Positions 21,278 to 31,740 of a stretch of 64,000 nucleotides of DNA are shown one piece after another. Both the position numbers and the translations under genes were made by a program. This DNA is from Haemaphysalis longicornis. Its lineage: Eukaryota; Arthropoda; Arachnida; Ixodida; Ixodidae. The notes below the pieces were generated by a model. It saw nothing but the letters and a program-made list of their open reading frames with translations, searched no databases and was not told the DNA's origin. The stretch lies in assembly GCA_013339765.2 (NCBI GenBank), contig JABSTR010001165.1:31001-95000 (forward strand), given 5' to 3'. The first letter of the stretch is position 1, and the number at the start of each line of letters is the position of its first letter.

Positions 21278-22453
21278 AGGGGCACTGACACGAAATTTTG
21301 AAGGCGAGATAACATCGGAGATAGATTGGTGGGAACACATATACATCATCTGCAAAATATCAGCGGCGAATACAGCCTAGAACATATTTATAATCAATTT
21401 TGAAGTGTGCGAAACGCAACCGAGCAGCCAGCAGAGGACCACGCGCAATTGTAAATAAACAACATCCAAACACGTCACGAGTTTGTGTTTGCCGCTTCCG
21501 CACTACCGGCGTTTTACGCGGGCTCGCCCGGCTCGCCGCTCCAATCGGAGGGCCGGAGGGCGGAGCTTCTGCTCTCGAGAACGAACGACCCGATCGTTGG
21601 CGGCGGAGGCGCCGTGATTTCGTCAGCTAATCGGGCAGCTGGCCGCGACCAAAGTTCTACAGCGATTCCAGGCACTCTGTTTCTATTACTGTATATTACC
21701 ATTGGATGCGAAAACGCGCCGGAGGCACGAAAAGCCCACTGAGCTAGCCGCACGGTCGCTGTGCAGGCGCGGCCACGGCCGCGAAGTGGCCCAGGCCGGC
21801 GCAGGTAGCTCGAGTGATAGCAGGTGATAGCTTGTTACCGCTGCACGAAATTGTCCCCAAGTCCCGACCATAGTGGCTTAAATGAGAAAGGAGTTAATGA
21901 TGCGATGGCGGGTTGCATTAAAAATTGTCATCTGCACCGCTTACGAGAGCGGCACTCGAATATCCGCCGCAGTGCTGAGCCGAAGACATCTGTAGGCGGA
22001 CCTGTAGGCAGACTGGCCGGCTGCTCCCAGCGCGCGTCTTGCCACCCACCGTCTCGAGCGTCGCGCGTCGTTCTTTAGCCGCGGTAGCATTTGCACTCGC
22101 AGCGCCTGCGTCACATCCACGGTCGCTTTTTAATTAAGCGCTTCACGAGATCAGTACGTGGGGGCATTCGCAGAAACTGCCGTCGATGCGGATTCGACAG
22201 TGCTACGGCGGCTCTGCTCTGTGATATCCCTCCGACGGTCACGTGGTCAGCTTTGTCCACACAAAATCCACAAAATCCATCGTTTCGCGGCACTCGCTGA
22301 AACCGAAACTGCGACTGGCCGCATTTAAAATCCCTCTAATTAAACAACCGTCGCACGCTGGAGCAAATGAGGTTTCTACAGGTTATAAGCAGGTCACTAG
22401 CTACTTATCGCAACGAAAAAAACAAGATGCTAAATTTTTGTGTCAGTGCCCCT
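21278..22453. mobile_element. TTAA-flanked TIR element, AGGGGCACTGACAC type
   Basis: TTAA at 21274-21277 and 22454-22457 bracket 1176 bases. The left end is AGGGGCACTGACACGAAATT, and the right end is the complement of AGGGGCACTGACAC followed by AAAAATTT. There is no transposase frame. Its first 100 bases are nearly the same as the element that starts at 63901. TTAA plus such ends suggests Kolobok/T2 or piggyBac ancestry. Confidence 0.8.
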
Positions 22454-22859
22454 TTAAGTTCTACCTTCCGGAAACAGTGTACTCCTTCGAGAGGGACCCT
22501 CCTCTCTTAATTCATTTTCCAGATCTAGGAGTGGTTAAGCCTTGCGTTGCAGTGGAGTACACGGGTTGGGAATCTCGGTACAGACCTGCAAAGGACTGGA
22601 GTTTCCGTCGTTTGCTTCTAGCATTACTTTTGCTCTAGCATACAATTCGCTTTGCTTTTTTTGTTTATCTAGGAACCGATATACAGATCCTCTTTGGACC
22701 TCTTCCCGCTAACTTAAGACCAAATTCCTTGCGATCTCTTTTATTTCCCATTCCCACTCAATATAAGCAAAATCAGTCTGGGACACTCCGCTACATTTTA
22801 CGTCGCAACCCACTGTTTTTCCCCTGCTATTTCCCACCGTGCACCGTATACTTCAAGCA

Positions 22860-23400
22860 GAGGAACTTACTTGAGGAACTACAGTCAGAAAACACGGTCG
22901 TGGGGCCGAAAATAAATATGAATAAGTCTAAATTAATGAGGAATAAGCATGCCCAGAATGTCTCCTTCAGCTTAGGAAACGAAATGCTAGGAGAAGTAAC
23001 ACAATATAAACTACAGATGGTTAGTGCTGACACCATAGTGCTGACCCCATCCACGAGAGAGAAATTCGGCGCGGGATAGTTATGGGCTAGGGAACACTCG
23101 GCAAGCACTCCCAAATAACGAAAAGTAAGCTACCTCTGTCACTCAAAAGAAAAATCTACAGCCAGTGCACACTGCCGGTGATGATATACGGAGCTGAAAC
23201 TTGGTGCCTTACTAAGCGATTAGAAAGGAAACTTAGGTCGGCTCAATGGGCCATGGAACGAATAATCTTAGGAATAACACTCGGGGACAGGAAACTAGTT
23301 ACCTGGGTCAGAGAACAAACTAGAGTAGAGGATATCAATATCATAGTTCAAATAAATAAAAAGATATGGACATCATCCCAGCGAGAAGTATTAGATGTAG
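22860..23400 (+). pseudogene. RTE-like retrotransposon remnant, RT C-terminal half
   Basis: Several frames give pieces of one protein: KINMNKSKLMRNKHAQNV (the thumb-side KTK region after the catalytic motif), then MMIYGAETWCLTKRLERKL, SAQWAMERIILGITLGDRK and WVREQTRV. YGAETWxLTK and the REQTxV stretch are typical of RTE-clade ORFs. It is broken by frameshifts and stops and lacks the catalytic YADD part. Confidence 0.75.
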
Positions 23401-24162
23401 TGTTTGATTATTTACACGACATCGGCGTCGCAGAGAGAATGTAGAACTATACTTCCTCATTCTGTGAAACCACCTGTACATTTACGTAGCCCACGGAACA
23501 CTCCATGTTACCTAATTTTTTACCTCTTCCTGTTTCCCCCCTGTCATTCGCCCTGATTCCTTTAAAGCCTTTATTCCCTTCGTCCCGTCCCCGCAGAGTA
23601 GCCGGTAGGCGAATACAAGCCAGCAGACGTCTCTGCTTTCATCTAAGAAAGAGCTCTCTCTATCTCGCTTTTTAGATGCAAAGCATCTCTTGCTCGGGGC
23701 TATGTCCGGCGTCCGTCCGTTGTCCGCACCTCTCCCCCTACACTATAAAAAAAAAGAAATAGTTAGCGGCGCCCGGTTGCGTGTTTCCAAACGCTTCGCT
23801 GCACAGAGCACCCACGTGACATGCGTGATGTCACTGCACGCGCTATTCTTTTGAGCGCCTGCTAAAGCGATCCCAGCGTTCTGGCTCTGTAGCCTCGACG
23901 TCTAGCACTGAGTAGTGGCGCTGACGGCTTGGGTTCGAGCCCCAGAAGGTCTATCCCTCAGTTTTTTTTTGCCCTTTTTTTTCTAAATTTCTTTTTTTTT
24001 TCTAAACCAAAATCTACGCGTTGTTTTTGTTAATAATGGTGATTTGGTATGTTTTAGGTCGCTTTAGATTTCAGGCGTAGCCAATGACCACGTTGAATTA
24101 CCGTTCTCCATCTCGTGGACAGACATGTCACATGAGTTCTCTGTGCAGCGAAGCGTTTGGAA

Positions 24163-24246
24163 ATACGCCGCCCGGTTTCGATCCCACGACTCTCTGGCCG
24201 CAACAGGAGGTACGCGGCGCTCTTCCCACTGCGCTACAAAACCGAG
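24163..24246 (-). repeat. tRNA-like block, second copy
   Basis: Same block as at 14665: GGGATCGAAACCGGGCGGCG on -, with the matching A-box-like region GTAGCGCAGTGGGAAGAGCG. Confidence 0.5.
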
Positions 24247-24424
24247 ACAGGAGCAAGTGCTGCGAACGCGCCTTAAGTCCTTGACTCATTCAAACTACGT
24301 CAAGAAGCTACTGATACAACGAAGGCACGCGAAGCTGAACGTCAATAGAAACGACGAACTGAAAACTTTAGAGGAGGGTGTTAGCGTCTCTTGCTCGGGG
24401 GGATGTCCCGCGTCCGTCCCGCGT

Positions 24425-24785
24425 CCGTGCCCCGTCCGCAGCGCCTCTGATGATGATTGTGGCAGGATGCCCCTAGGGACTGGCCAACCAAATAATCCAT
24501 CACGAGGTTCAACCACCGTCGTCGTCTTCCCGTAGGGGAACCGCTGAAGACGAAGAATGAGAAGAAGACAAAGCTGCGAAGAGGAGGGCGTGTACGTTTC
24601 TCTCGCCCCGTCCGCAGCGCTTCTGATGATGATTTTGGCAGGATGCCCCTAGGGGTTGGCCAACCAAAGAATCCATCATGAGATAGCTTCGCGTTCAACC
24701 ACCGTTGTCATCTTCCGGTAGGGGAACCGCTGAAGAAGAAGAAGGAGAAGAAGACAAAGCTGCGAAGACGAGGGCGTGTACGTTG
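24425..24785 (+). repeat. Two-unit tandem duplication, about 180 bases each
   Basis: GGCAGGATGCCCCTAGGG, CCAACCAAA-AATCCATCA and AGGGGAACCGCTGAAGA recur in the same order in both units. The second unit runs straight into the helicase fragment. Confidence 0.85.
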
Positions 24786-25100
24786 CTCTCAGCCGGTGCA
24801 CCAACATCAACAACCTTTACCCCACCAACGCTGACGGAGACTACCGATTCTACCACAGAGACGACAACATCGACAAGAACATGATGGACGAGTTTCGGCG
24901 CCTCGAGCACCACCGCCTACTCACCGTAACACAGCAGTACTTGCGTGCCATTGCCACCGATGTGGACCCGGACGTGGAATTCCCTCTGGCGCTACTAAAC
25001 ACCAGATCACTCAACATAACGGCAACACGCCAGCTGCGCGATAAGCGCGCGTGCGCGTCTCCTCTCTCATCTTCTCCTCTCCACTCCATCTGCTTTATAT
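24760..25100 (+). pseudogene. PIF1-like helicase C-terminus of a Helitron
   Basis: The frame reads VYVALSRCTNINNLY, PTNADGDYRFYHRDDN and NMMDEFRRLEHHRLLTVTQQ. YVALSRxTxxxNL is helicase motif VI of PIF1/RRM3-type proteins and is the usual end of the Helitron RepHel protein, which unwinds DNA during rolling-circle-type transposition. Only the last 60-100 residues are present. The Rep (HUH) domain and helicase motifs I-V are missing, so it is inactive. It sits inside a hairpin-capped element, which is the main reason for calling that family Helitron-like. Confidence 0.75.
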
Positions 25101-25240
25101 AATAAACCCGGTCCGCGCGCCGCTTCCTCAGTTGTTGCTTCGGTTGAGACACGCTGCACCGTCCGATGAGCTGGATGGACGCCAACAATTCTGCTTTGCA
25201 CCACCACATAGTTCCCTTCGGGGAGATGGTGTAATTTTTT

Positions 25241-25870
25241 AAATGCGAATGCATTTATTAGCCGGGGGTTGTCTTGCTCCGTTGGCCGGCGTGCGCCTGC
25301 ATTCCTCCAGCGCGAGCGCACGTGAGCGCGCGCCTCGTAGTTCTGCCTTCGTCGTCGTCGTCGTCGTAAATGCGAATGCATTTCTTAGTCGGGGGTTGTC
25401 GTGCTCCGTCGGCGTGCGCCCACAGGTGTTATCTCTCCGCGCTCCTCCTCGCCCCTAGCAACAGCTGTGGCGCGCCTAGCAACCGGAGCAGGTGGTAGCT
25501 CGGGCGGGAGTAGCGGAGGGCAAGGGGAGAGGAGGAGCGCGCTCGGGCGTGTGAGGGCGCTCGCATCGCGGAGCTCGGGCGGAGTAGCGGATAGTGAGTG
25601 GAGAGGGGGAGCGCGCTCGGGCGTGTGAGGGCGCTCGCATCGCGGAGCTCGGCGGAAGAGAGAGCTCGCGCGCGGGGCGGGCGTGTTGCGCGGGTCTCTC
25701 TCTCCTCTCCGCGGACCCTCTCTCCGCTCGCTGCGCTCGGAAAATGTATATAAATGCAGTGGAGCGCACGCCTCTCTTCTCCGTTACTGCTTGCCGCAGC
25801 GCACTCATCGGTGCACCCAATGCATTCGCATTTCCGCACGATCCCCTTCAGGGAGGTGGGGGGAGTTTTT
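25241..25870 (+). mobile_element. Hairpin-capped element, AAATGCGAATGCATTT family
   Basis: The hairpin AAATGC-GAAT-GCATTT stands at 25241-25256, directly after the T-run that ends the previous element, and again at 25368-25383. An inverted copy AATGCATTCGCATT (25819-25832) and the hairpin TCCC-CTTCA-GGGA (25842-25854) precede a T-run ending at 25870. I read this as a truncated copy (25241-25367) followed by a fuller one (25368-25870), joined head to tail. A 73-base tandem duplication lies inside. Confidence 0.65.
25535..25670. repeat. Two-copy tandem repeat, about 73-base unit
   Basis: GAGCGCGCTCGGGCGTGTGA and GCTCGCATCGCGGAGCTCGG occur twice in order. GC-rich. Confidence 0.85.
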
Positions 25871-25887
25871 CTCTCTCTCTCTCTCTC

Positions 25888-26155
25888 TTGGGCTGGCCAT
25901 GTAGTGAGACGAACAGACAACCGGTGGACAACTAGGATAACATAGCGGATACCAGGAGATGAGTCTAGAAAAAGGGGAAGGCCATTAATCCGATGGAGGG
26001 GTGTAATACGGAACTTCGGGGGTAAACTGGACTCGAGCACTGCAGGACATGAGCGGCTGAAAGGATATGGGAGAGGCCTTCATACTGCAGTGAACCTGAG
26101 CATTATGATGATGACGACGATGATGATGACGACGACGATGATGATGACCGTATAC
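25888..26155 (+). mobile_element. RTE-like 3' end with (GATGAT)n-type tail
   Basis: WAGHVVRRTDNRW and KRGRPLIRW are readable, the conserved end of RTE-type ORFs, followed by GCAGTGAACCTGAG and a GAT/GAC repeat tail (26101-26150). The copy is 5'-truncated and starts within or right after the CT-rich stretch at 25871. Confidence 0.75.
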
Positions 26156-26159
26156 TTTC

Positions 26160-27410
26160 TTCCCCTAGGGGGGTCTGGTGAATCAGCAAGATACCCTCGT
26201 TTTTTTTGTTTTTTTTTTGTCACTTTCAATAAAGGTTTAAAATTTTTAAAAGAAAGCTGATGTCAAGCAAACGAGGAACTCTACAGGGGTGCGGATGAGC
26301 GATACTGGTGCGACTATGTGCACGAGTAGCTTCGAGTTTACAGTAGCTGAATATCGTAACCCTTCCGAAGCTCTTAAGTTTCATCAGAGTCCTAGTATTG
26401 AAGGGCTCTGGTTTCATGAAAGCCGGCGAGAGGCGCCGAGTTTAAATGATCTCTCAGTAAGCACCCGGTATTAGACAACCAAAAAATATGACCTCCTTAG
26501 TGCGAATATTACAGCAGTGGGCGTGTATGCGCCTGCGTTCAGGAGAGAAAAAGCATTACAAACAATGCAAGCGTGGAATCCGTTAAACGTATTTGTTTAG
26601 TTAAAATTACTCTAGTGCCGTAGCTGTGAGCGCTGCAGTGCCCTCCGTCAATGCAGTGACGAAAGTTTTAGGGAAAATCCGTCTCACTTCGATTTAGATG
26701 AAAATGCGTTTACGCCCGTTGTAGCTTTCAGGCTGTCCAACGTGCAAAATTCGTATATTGAAATGTCGGTTAGATATATAGTGAAACATTTGTGCAGCCT
26801 TTGTTGCCGCCTGCCTGAAATTTGGACAGCCGATGACAAACGGGTCGATACTAAGATTACACCAACACAGTAGAAATTCGGGCTGGTTGGCACATTTCAA
26901 ACAGCAGAAGCAGCGAAATGGACGGGTCAACGAATTTTATTTTGTTACGCGACAACCGTGGTACGGGCACACCGTGGTACGGGCACTGTAAGTAAAAGAG
27001 ACGCTTTCGCGGTGTCTAAATCAGGGTGCATGCATAAACACTTGAATCGGAACTGCACAAAATTTTAAAGGCGCATGTTCAGAAGCAGAAGCATCGTTTT
27101 CCTGCACTTCGATGATCTGCTGTTAGCTTTTTCGGGAAACTTTTATACACAAAAACGGGAAATCGCCCATCGAATCAACATTTTTTACGCGGAAGATTCG
27201 ATGTTGAAACCTTGCCGACTATGGTCTATATAGTGTGCATACATTCTCACAAGTCACGGGTCTAAATTGGAGCCATTTTGTGGTGTGGGTAGGGGGGAAT
27301 TCGAGGTTTTAAATATTGTCGTAGGAGGGTTTGTGGCTGGGCTATAGTTGGATAAAATATTGTCTATTTTGAAATCAGCCGTGTTCTACACCGTGATCAA
27401 AGTCAAGTCG
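26160..27410. other. No recognised feature
   Basis: AT-moderate sequence without coding. A duplicated word CCGTGGTACGGGCAC at about 26957-26987 is a tiny tandem repeat. I see no element ends. Confidence 0.45.
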
Positions 27411-27416
27411 ACACGT

Positions 27417-28205
27417 TATTTTTTTTTTAATTCGGGGTTCAGATGTACGTGAAGATCTCATCTACAGTGAGGTTATGCGCCCAGGGTGGCACAGAATGAG
27501 GTGGTAACTATTGATGTCGGTGGCTTCATTAACTCAAATTGAATAATCAACTTTTTAATGGCTGCAATGAGCAGGCATGTTTGTATTGAAAAGTTAGACG
27601 CAGTCGTGCTTCTACGCAATTTTATTTGGCAGAATACTTCTAGCGCATCCGTACTCCGAGATATTGAACTGCGAAGTTTAATTTTCGTTCGCATGATTAC
27701 GCATGCTAGACCGTGAAGACCGGCGCGAAGCTCCTCCCATTTGTTCTGTGTTTCGATAGCGGTTCCGAGTGCTGCAGATTGCGATAACGCTAGCCAAGAC
27801 TGAAAGGGTGCGAGTTATCACTTTTTCCTATGCCTCCGCCCCGTTTTCAAACTAAACACCGTACGCAGCAGGCACGTCACAAAAGGGAGGAGCTTTGCGC
27901 CGGTCCCCACTGCCTTGCATGCGTAATCATGCGAATGGTAATTAAACTTCGCAGTGCGATATCTCGGAGTACGAATGCGATAGAAGAATCCTGCCAAAGG
28001 AAACTGCGTGGAAACACGATTTCGCCCAACTTTTCAATACAGACATGCCTGCTTACTGCAGCCGCTAAAAAGTAAAATATTTAATTTTAGTTAATTAGGC
28101 CACCGACATAAATACCTACCACCTCATTCTGTGTCACCCTGGGTGAATAACCTCACTGTAGAGGTGGTCTGAACGTACATCTAAGCGCCAAATTAAAAAA
28201 AAAAC
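27417..28205. repeat. Foldback element, arms of about 325 bases
   Basis: The left arm (27417-27745) and right arm (27880-28205) are complementary over most of their length, for example CACAGAATGAGGTGGTA against TACCACCTCATTCTGTG. The spacer is about 130 bases. There is no transposase. The outer ends are T/A-runs followed by AATT. Confidence 0.85.
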
Positions 28206-28329
28206 TGGTTGATTCCTCTATCAAAGGAATGAGTAAAACACGAAAGTGAAATGTGCAGCGAAATCTGCAGCTTAGCATGATTTGCGGGTCGGCGGCTGTC
28301 TTGTGGGTGTGCTTGGCGGGCGACATCCT

Positions 28330-28675
28330 GCTGGCGGGTCGCTTCGGCAAAGTTGTACTGGCGTAATTTCCGTGACGGATATGACGTCAGTGAAATCTTG
28401 GGGTATCACGGCATAAAACACTTTCGTATTAAAATATGAAACCCGAAAACAAGCAACCATAAGTATAACCAGAGTCTCTTAAAGCATTGAAGGACTCTGG
28501 TATAACGTACTCTTTGGTACTAAAGGTTGCTTTCCCGCAAAAAGACCCTGTGTGCAGGGGTGCACCCTTTACAGGCCGCTTGCTTCGTTGTACAGGCGTC
28601 ACTTCCGTGATGGATATGACGTCAGCGAAATCTTCGTGTATCCGGAAATAAAACACTTTCGTGTTAACAAAACCT
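28330..28675. repeat. Direct repeat pair about 230 bases apart
   Basis: GATATGACGTCAGTGAAATC (28378) returns near 28614 with one change, and both copies continue into ATAAAACACTTTCGT. They share the CRE-like TGACGTCA core. This is probably an internal duplication of a repeat. Confidence 0.8.
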
Positions 28676-28699
28676 GTCGACTTAACTTTGATCACCCTG

Positions 28700-29250
28700 T
28701 ATATTACAACAATGTATCGTTGTAACATGCTTGCAATGATGCGCTGTATCAGATGCGGCAATTTAACGCAACAACCAGTGCAAATGCGTGACAGAACTAT
28801 ATTCGAAGGTTGACAGCGACCCAATGGTATGGCTGTGTATGACGGACTGGATGATGGACTCTTGCGGTTCGTGCCCAGTCCGGCTGTACACGAACCTTTG
28901 CAAGCAACATCTGGTCCGGGAATGAGTCAAGATATCTAATTCACCACGGCGCCTGTTGCTGTTTGTTGTCGTCCAGCACACGCCAAATCAAAAAGCGCAA
29001 CACCTATTTTCCCTCCTATCAGAATCACGGCAGCCAAGGTGTTCAAGTATCTCATGGCGCATAAACAGCACGTGGCGTATGAAACGCGTCGAATGAATGG
29101 CCACTGGGTTATCTGGCTATATCGAATCTGCTGTCTTCATTTTCCTCTAAATTTATGATAACAGGATTAAACCGCGTATACCATGTGCGGTTTGTCAACG
29201 CCCTCTTAGAAGAGCTGCTGATTTTCGACAAAACGATGAAAAAGAAATAA
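28700..29250. other. No recognised feature
   Basis: I see neither coding nor paired element ends here. Confidence 0.45.
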
Positions 29251-29254
29251 AAAT

Positions 29255-29687
29255 TCCCCGCATTTCCCCGAGGGGAAGAATGTGAAAGTGCGAATGCACG
29301 AGTTGAATTTGCGCGGTTCGGTAATGTTCGCGAAAGAGAGATCACACACACACACACACACAACTACAAAGAAAGAAAGATGCATTTATTCACAGACACC
29401 TATTTGTGTTGTCGTTGTACTTGATTGCTAAGCGGATCTCAGCTTTGAAATTTCGCGTCAGTACTCCTTTAAGCGGGTGCATTAGCCCTTCTCACGCCCG
29501 ATTCCTGGCCAATCCCCCACGTGGGTATGTGCCATGTCAGCGGCCAGGCAGCGCGCGCCCATCTCCCCCCGTTGCCAAGGAAGACGAGGAGATTCCTGGC
29601 CAATCCCCCACGTGGGTATGCTATGCGGACATCGCCGGTGGACGCAGGTTTAGGGTCGCTTAAGAAGTGCATTCGCACTTAAAAAAA
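29255..29687 (-). mobile_element. Hairpin-capped element, AAGTGCGAATGCACTT family
   Basis: Read on -, the 5' end is a T-run (29687-29681) and the hairpin AAGTGC-GAAT-GCACTT (29680-29665). The 3' end has the partner arm (29299-29287), the hairpin TTCCCC-TC-GGGGAA (29277-29264) and a T-run at about 29254. The length is 433 bases. Inside are a (CA)n run (29344-29362), a repeated CCAATCCCCCACGTGGGTAT block (29510 and 29600) and one orphan TTAA-type end at about 29440-29472. Confidence 0.68.
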
Positions 29688-29689
29688 GG

Positions 29690-31020
29690 TCGCCATCCTG
29701 CCCTGCGAAAGTGGATGTCCAGGCAAAGCAGTTGTAAACCACTGCAAATGGTGACGGAGGAGGGTATAGAATGTTTCTCATCATCTCGGCGGGTTTGTCG
29801 CTTGCGCTCAGCTAGTGTCACGATAAGGGTGCGGAGTATCGGCACTCTTTTCTCCTGTTGTTCCGTGCCGTCTCCATGATCATTGATCAGTTCGCATTAC
29901 GTGACATTTGTTTACACATGCGACGGTTCATGGGCGCCGCCATTTTGTTGTTTGTGCGTTTTAGTCGGTCAACTCTGGCAGGCTTAGCTTGCCCTCCCTG
30001 CTCTGCGGCTGCGCGCGACTGAAGTCGTTCCGAATGCGAATCAAAGATAACGCGTGTGACAGCATTTCAGCGGCAGAAGTGTGCCCGAAGATGCCGTTTT
30101 GGCGCATCTGCGGTAGCGTTTCTTAACAAGCGACCCGGTCGAAGTTAACAGAGAGGCCGTAAATGCGGCAATCTCGCAACGCTGACGAACGACAAAATGG
30201 TCGCCTTTGCTGACTTGCGTGCCTCAGTTGCCGTTCTCTAATACCTTATCTGCTGACACTACGCTGGACTTCTCTAGCGGCAGATGCTGGGTCCTGCCTC
30301 GCCTGAAGCATGCGCTCGGCGTCTTGGGTAAGAACTGCTCTATTTAGTGACGCTAGTCCAGCCTAGCCAAAGATAATCTGCAAACGTCATCTTTACCAGG
30401 AACACTTGGTGGGGGGGTCCATTTTTTACAGGCGCCTTATCATCCATAATGCGGTTTCGATGCTTGTTTTGTAGTTTCCTTAAATTAATTCTTAGCTCTA
30501 TGCCTGATTAGCCTGACGCGTGCGCTCAGCGTTCTAGACCTTGGCGTTATTGTCCACGGAGGTCGTTTTTGCCCACGGCGATGAAAACCGTTGGGGGTAG
30601 AGGTGTACAGCTTTGCTGTAAAAAAACATGAGAAATTCCATTCTGTGAAGAGGAATGATTAGCGAAGCTATTTTGCACACGACGTAGAGATGACACAATG
30701 TAAATGAAAGGTATGAGCAAGTTTATTTTTTCTCTTAATTGAGCGTTGACGGTTGTCGTCCCTAAGAAAGGCGCATGCACTTTTATTTCGACCCCACTGA
30801 TCTTGAAAATGGCGCCTGTTAGTAGGGGTGGGCGACTGAAACCGGTAAATTGGTCGAAGTCATTTGAGCAAAGGGAAGCAAAAATGTCATGTTGAAATTG
30901 TAAGCAAGCGTGTGGAGGATCATATTCGTGTTCAAATAACCCGCCCAACGTCATGACAGGAAACGATGAAAGTATGCTCAGGGATCATGGTGATTAAAAG
31001 CGCAAGCTGACAGCCAAGAC
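29690..31020. other. Mostly unannotated; one isolated hairpin end
   Basis: The segment around 29833-29880 is related to 11254-11306. At 30606-30620 the hairpin TACAGC-TTT-GCTGTA is followed by seven A; on - this is a T-run plus TACAGC-AAA-GCTGTA, the same design as the hairpin-capped elements. I could not place its other end. No coding is recognised. Confidence 0.45.
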
Positions 31021-31024
31021 AGAT

Positions 31025-31740
31025 GGGAGAGAGAGAGAAGACTCTTTATTGGAAAAGCAGAGAGGTTTGCCGGCCTACATGCTTCTCTGCTGTGGGTTGG
31101 GGATGGGGGAAGAAAAGGCCCAAGGAAGAGCTGGGCAGGAAAGAAAAAGAAAAAAAAACTGTCGTGTACTTGGCGCGGTAGCGGACTTTTGTTCTGAGCT
31201 TGGACCACATAATTTACAATTTTGAAATTAGGCTAATTTCATCCAAATAAGAGAATAAACTCCGTACAGCTTGGCGCTGCTTTGACGGATGAATCCATGG
31301 TCCTAAAATATTTCTGAGAGTAATTGGTCCCTGTTCTAGACGTCCCATGCTTTCAAGGAAGTGGGATCTCGGTTCCATGTAGGCCGCACATTCTAATAAA
31401 ATGTGTTCAATTGTTTCGACTCAACCACAATTGTCGCAGTGCGGATTTGGCGTAGCTCCAAGGCGAAATAGGTAGCTATTTGTGTAGGCACAGTTCAGGC
31501 GTAGACGATGGTACAACGTTTCCAGGTTACGAGGAAGCTGTGTCGGGAGTATTTGACTTTAATTCCGGGTCAATGGTGTGCAAAAAGCATCGAGTATTTT
31601 GTAAGTTGCTCCATAGACGGCTTCTTTCAGCCACCGCAAAGTGGTGAGCCATGGCAGAAGCTTGTACGTGTTTTCGTGAAATACACCTTGCGGTATTTTC
31701 GGTAAAGAAGGCCCTTACGTCTTCGTAACCAAAAAGCCGA
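31025..31740 (-). pseudogene. Non-LTR retrotransposon 3' end, second family
   Basis: On - a frame gives PHCDNCG, a stop, VETIEHILLECAAYMEPRSH, then FLESMGRLEQGPITL. This is the CCHC-type motif that closes many EN-RT elements. The 3' end reads GCTTTTCCAATAAAGAGTCTTC and runs into a CT tail. The copy is 5'-truncated and has an in-frame stop. The same 3' end, about 50 bases long, is found inserted at 44362. Confidence 0.75.

Larger units (their letters stand above)
23671..25240 (+). mobile_element. Hairpin-capped element carrying a helicase fragment
   Basis: The left end has TTTTT then hairpin AGATGC-AAA-GCATCT (23674-23688). The right end has a decayed inverted copy (TGCTTTGCA at about 25192-25200), the hairpin TCCC-TTCG-GGGA (25213-25224), then GATGGTGTAA and a T-run to 25240. 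These match both ends of the 667-base element at 14502. Inside are the shared SNYVKKLLIQRRHAKLNV block (about 24292), a tandem duplication of about 180 bases and a PIF1-like helicase tail (24776-25100). I read it as an internally deleted Helitron/Helentron relative. Confidence 0.68.

Noticed and set aside
23900..23965. tRNA-like sequence with GGGTTCGAGCCCC
   Set aside because: Only the B box is convincing. No acceptor stem or A box at the right spacing.
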